Under the pieces are notes generated by a model, which saw nothing but the letters and a program-made list of their open reading frames with translations, was not told the DNA's origin and did no database searches. A stretch of DNA of 6,394 nucleotides from Anaerolineae bacterium (GTDB taxonomy: Bacteria; Chloroflexota; Anaerolineae; B4-G1; SLSP01), in contig JAIOSN010000136.1 of NCBI GenBank assembly GCA_021107605.1, positions 1 to 6,394 on the forward strand, given 5' to 3'. Each line of letters starts with the position of its first letter. Position 1 is the first letter of the stretch. Below are positions 5,053 through 6,394 of this stretch, in pieces. The translations under genes and the position numbers were made by a program.

Positions 5053-5999
5053 GCATGAAAGGTCCATTTTCTCACCGCGGTTGGCGACGGCACAAAATCC
5101 GCTTGCAGACCAACTGGCAACGGTTTCTCAACGACTGGCGACGCTTGATACAAAATCGTCTAGCCGTTCTGGGACTAGTGTTGATTTTCATCTTTAGCCT
5201 GATGGCCATCTCTCACCCTCTGTTACGGGCGACTGTTTGGCAAGCAGGTTATTACAATCCCGTGACGGGCTACGATCTAGAACTCATGCACCCCGCACCG
5301 CCCTCCTGGCGCCATCTCTTGGGAACAGATAGCTTGGGGCGAGACGTTTTAAGTATGCTCCTAGCAGCTACCAAACCAGCCTTTGTAATCGGCTTCGCGG
5401 CCGCGCTGACGACGGCCCTAATAGGAACCGCTAGTGGTACTCTGGCCGCCTATCGCGGCGGCCTGACAGATCGCGCCTTGATGCATCTGGCGGATGCGTT
5501 TTTATTGCTACCCGCGCCTTTATTCATGATCATCATTGGCATGCGCTTCAGAGAAATTGGCCCATTCCCACTCGGTATGCTCTATGGTATCATTGCCGGC
5601 GCAGGAGGCGCGGCCATCATCATGCGCTCTCACGCCCTAACGGTGGTCTCCAAACCCTATATTGAAGCTGCGCGCGTGGCAGGCGGTAGAGATCTACACA
5701 TTCTATGGGTACACGTAATCCCTCACCTGTTGCCGCTGGCGGCGCTTTATATGATGTTATCCGTTACCAGTTCGGTGGTGGCGGATGCCTTTGTCTCCTT
5801 CTTTGGTTTTTCCAGAGATTACTTGAACTGGGGAACTATCATCTATTCGAGTTTCATCTACTCCTCCTATTTAGATACCGGCGTAGAATGGCATATATTA
5901 CTGCCCCCCTCGGTAGCCCTCTCTCTCTTCGCAACCGCCTTCTACTTGGTAGGACGAGGAGTACATGAGGTCGCTAATCCGCGCCTGGGAAAACACTAA
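5049..5999 (+). CDS. DppC/OppC-type ABC transporter permease
   Basis: This is the second inner-membrane permease subunit of the peptide/nickel importer. In its 316 residues an OppC-type N-terminal segment NWRRLIQNRLAVLG-like (29-42) leads into membrane segment 1 (38-55). The hallmark LLGTDSLGRDV follows at 90-100. Later come hydrophobic segments near 111-134, 150-165, 178-192 and 228-250. The coupling loop is YIEAARVAGGRDLHILW (204-220) followed by VHVIPHLLP (221-229), and the last membrane segment is near 285-302. It ends with the usual NPRLG. Length is slightly above the family's usual 280-310. The GTG at 5049 overlaps the upstream stop codon by 4 bp (GTGA), with AAGGG five bases before it. 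The ATG at 5055 is the alternative start. The overlap implies translational coupling with the DppB-type gene, so the upstream TGA may affect expression of this gene too. Confidence 0.92.
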   Translation: MSMKGPFSHRGWRRHKIRLQTNWQRFLNDWRRLIQNRLAVLGLVLIFIFSLMAISHPLLRATVWQAGYYNPVTGYDLELMHPAPPSWRHLLGTDSLGRDVLSMLLAATKPAFVIGFAAALTTALIGTASGTLAAYRGGLTDRALMHLADAFLLLPAPLFMIIIGMRFREIGPFPLGMLYGIIAGAGGAAIIMRSHALTVVSKPYIEAARVAGGRDLHILWVHVIPHLLPLAALYMMLSVTSSVVADAFVSFFGFSRDYLNWGTIIYSSFIYSSYLDTGVEWHILLPPSVALSLFATAFYLVGRGVHEVANPRLGKH

Positions 6000-6018
6000 T
6001 GGCTAACTTGCTAGTACC

Positions 6019-6025
6019 AAGGTGA
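6019..6025 (+). promoter_or_regulatory. Ribosome binding site of the downstream membrane-protein gene
   Basis: AAGGTGA ends five bases before the ATG at 6031. It identifies the start of a reading frame that runs off the window. Confidence 0.7.
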
Positions 6026-6030
6026 CTACC

Positions 6031-6394
6031 ATGAAAATAAACCTCTTAGATTGGCGTTGGGTCTTATTGATTACCCTCCTGCCCTTGCTGGCCGGCCTGC
6101 TCTTTGTGGGAGGCGTACAATTGCACAGTTTGGTACGCTATGATAAGGAGTATTTCACTCCCCAGTACCAAGAAGAATATACTGCTCCCGGCATCGTGGC
6201 CCGTGCTCTGGCTCCAGCATTGCAGGAAGCTGATGAAACTCTGCTCGCCGAGCTACAAGGCCGCTCCCATCCCAGCACTTTCCAGACTGGCCCCAGCATG
6301 ATTTTTATCATGCTCTGGGAGCAAAATGACCCGTACTACACCTATCTCTATTTTGATATGGATAGTTACCGGCGCTACCCTTATTACATAGAAC
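6031..6394 (+). CDS. Unrecognised membrane-anchored protein, N-terminal part (runs off the window)
   Basis: From the ATG at 6031 the frame stays open for 121 codons to the window edge. A short start MKINLLDWRW is followed by a hydrophobic segment (VLLITLLPLLAGLLFVGGVQ, about 11-30), which fits a membrane anchor or uncleaved signal. After it comes a soluble stretch rich in tyrosine and acidic residues (RYDKEYFTPQYQEEY; then LAPALQEADETLLAELQG) and later MIFIMLWEQNDPYYTYLYF. No known domain is recognised; it is not an obvious substrate-binding lipoprotein, because there is no lipobox cysteine. The 31-bp gap to the DppC-type gene and the good ribosome binding site place it in the same operon. 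It may be a transporter accessory protein or the start of a larger polytopic protein. Confidence 0.75.
   Translation, partial: MKINLLDWRWVLLITLLPLLAGLLFVGGVQLHSLVRYDKEYFTPQYQEEYTAPGIVARALAPALQEADETLLAELQGRSHPSTFQTGPSMIFIMLWEQNDPYYTYLYFDMDSYRRYPYYIE

Overview
The window looks like a stretch of an anaerobic or facultatively anaerobic bacterial genome or metagenomic contig. The gene types (tungsten aldehyde oxidoreductase, polyferredoxin, HdrA, dipeptide-type ABC transporters) and the dense short interspersed repeats in the gaps suggest Chloroflexota (Anaerolineae-like). That assignment is inference; there is no rRNA or marker gene.

Left half (1 to about 2940), all on the minus strand. In transcription order it reads: a tungsten-dependent aldehyde:ferredoxin oxidoreductase (AOR) family catalytic subunit that has lost its N-terminal domain, then a four-cluster [4Fe-4S] polyferredoxin, then the first 120 codons of an HdrA-like protein that leaves the window at base 1. 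Together they suggest an oxidoreductase complex that passes electrons from a tungstopterin site through a ferredoxin subunit to an Hdr-type flavin/iron-sulfur hub. The gaps of 182 and 480 bp are filled with 7-8 bp tandem repeats built on AGCG or ACTA and with a 53-bp direct repeat.

Junction (about 2935-2944). The AOR gene and a plus-strand ABC-transporter ATPase gene meet head to head, and both have lost their 5' parts at the same point. The rest of neither gene is in the window. This is either a real inversion or deletion breakpoint or a chimeric assembly join, and it is the most important caution about this sequence.

Right half (about 2939 to 6394), all on the plus strand. It holds the C-terminal two thirds of an OppF/DppF-type ATPase, a strong hairpin that is probably its terminator, and a 200-bp gap with two copies of a composite repeat (CAATTTATCGC followed by the palindrome AGACCTCNGAGGTCT). 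A second transcription unit follows: a DppB-type permease interrupted by one in-frame TGA, a DppC-type permease overlapping it by 4 bp, and the start of an unrecognised membrane-anchored protein that runs off the end. The permeases and ATPase are typical parts of a peptide/nickel-type importer; no substrate-binding protein is visible. No RNA genes, CRISPR array, insertion sequence or prophage genes were found.
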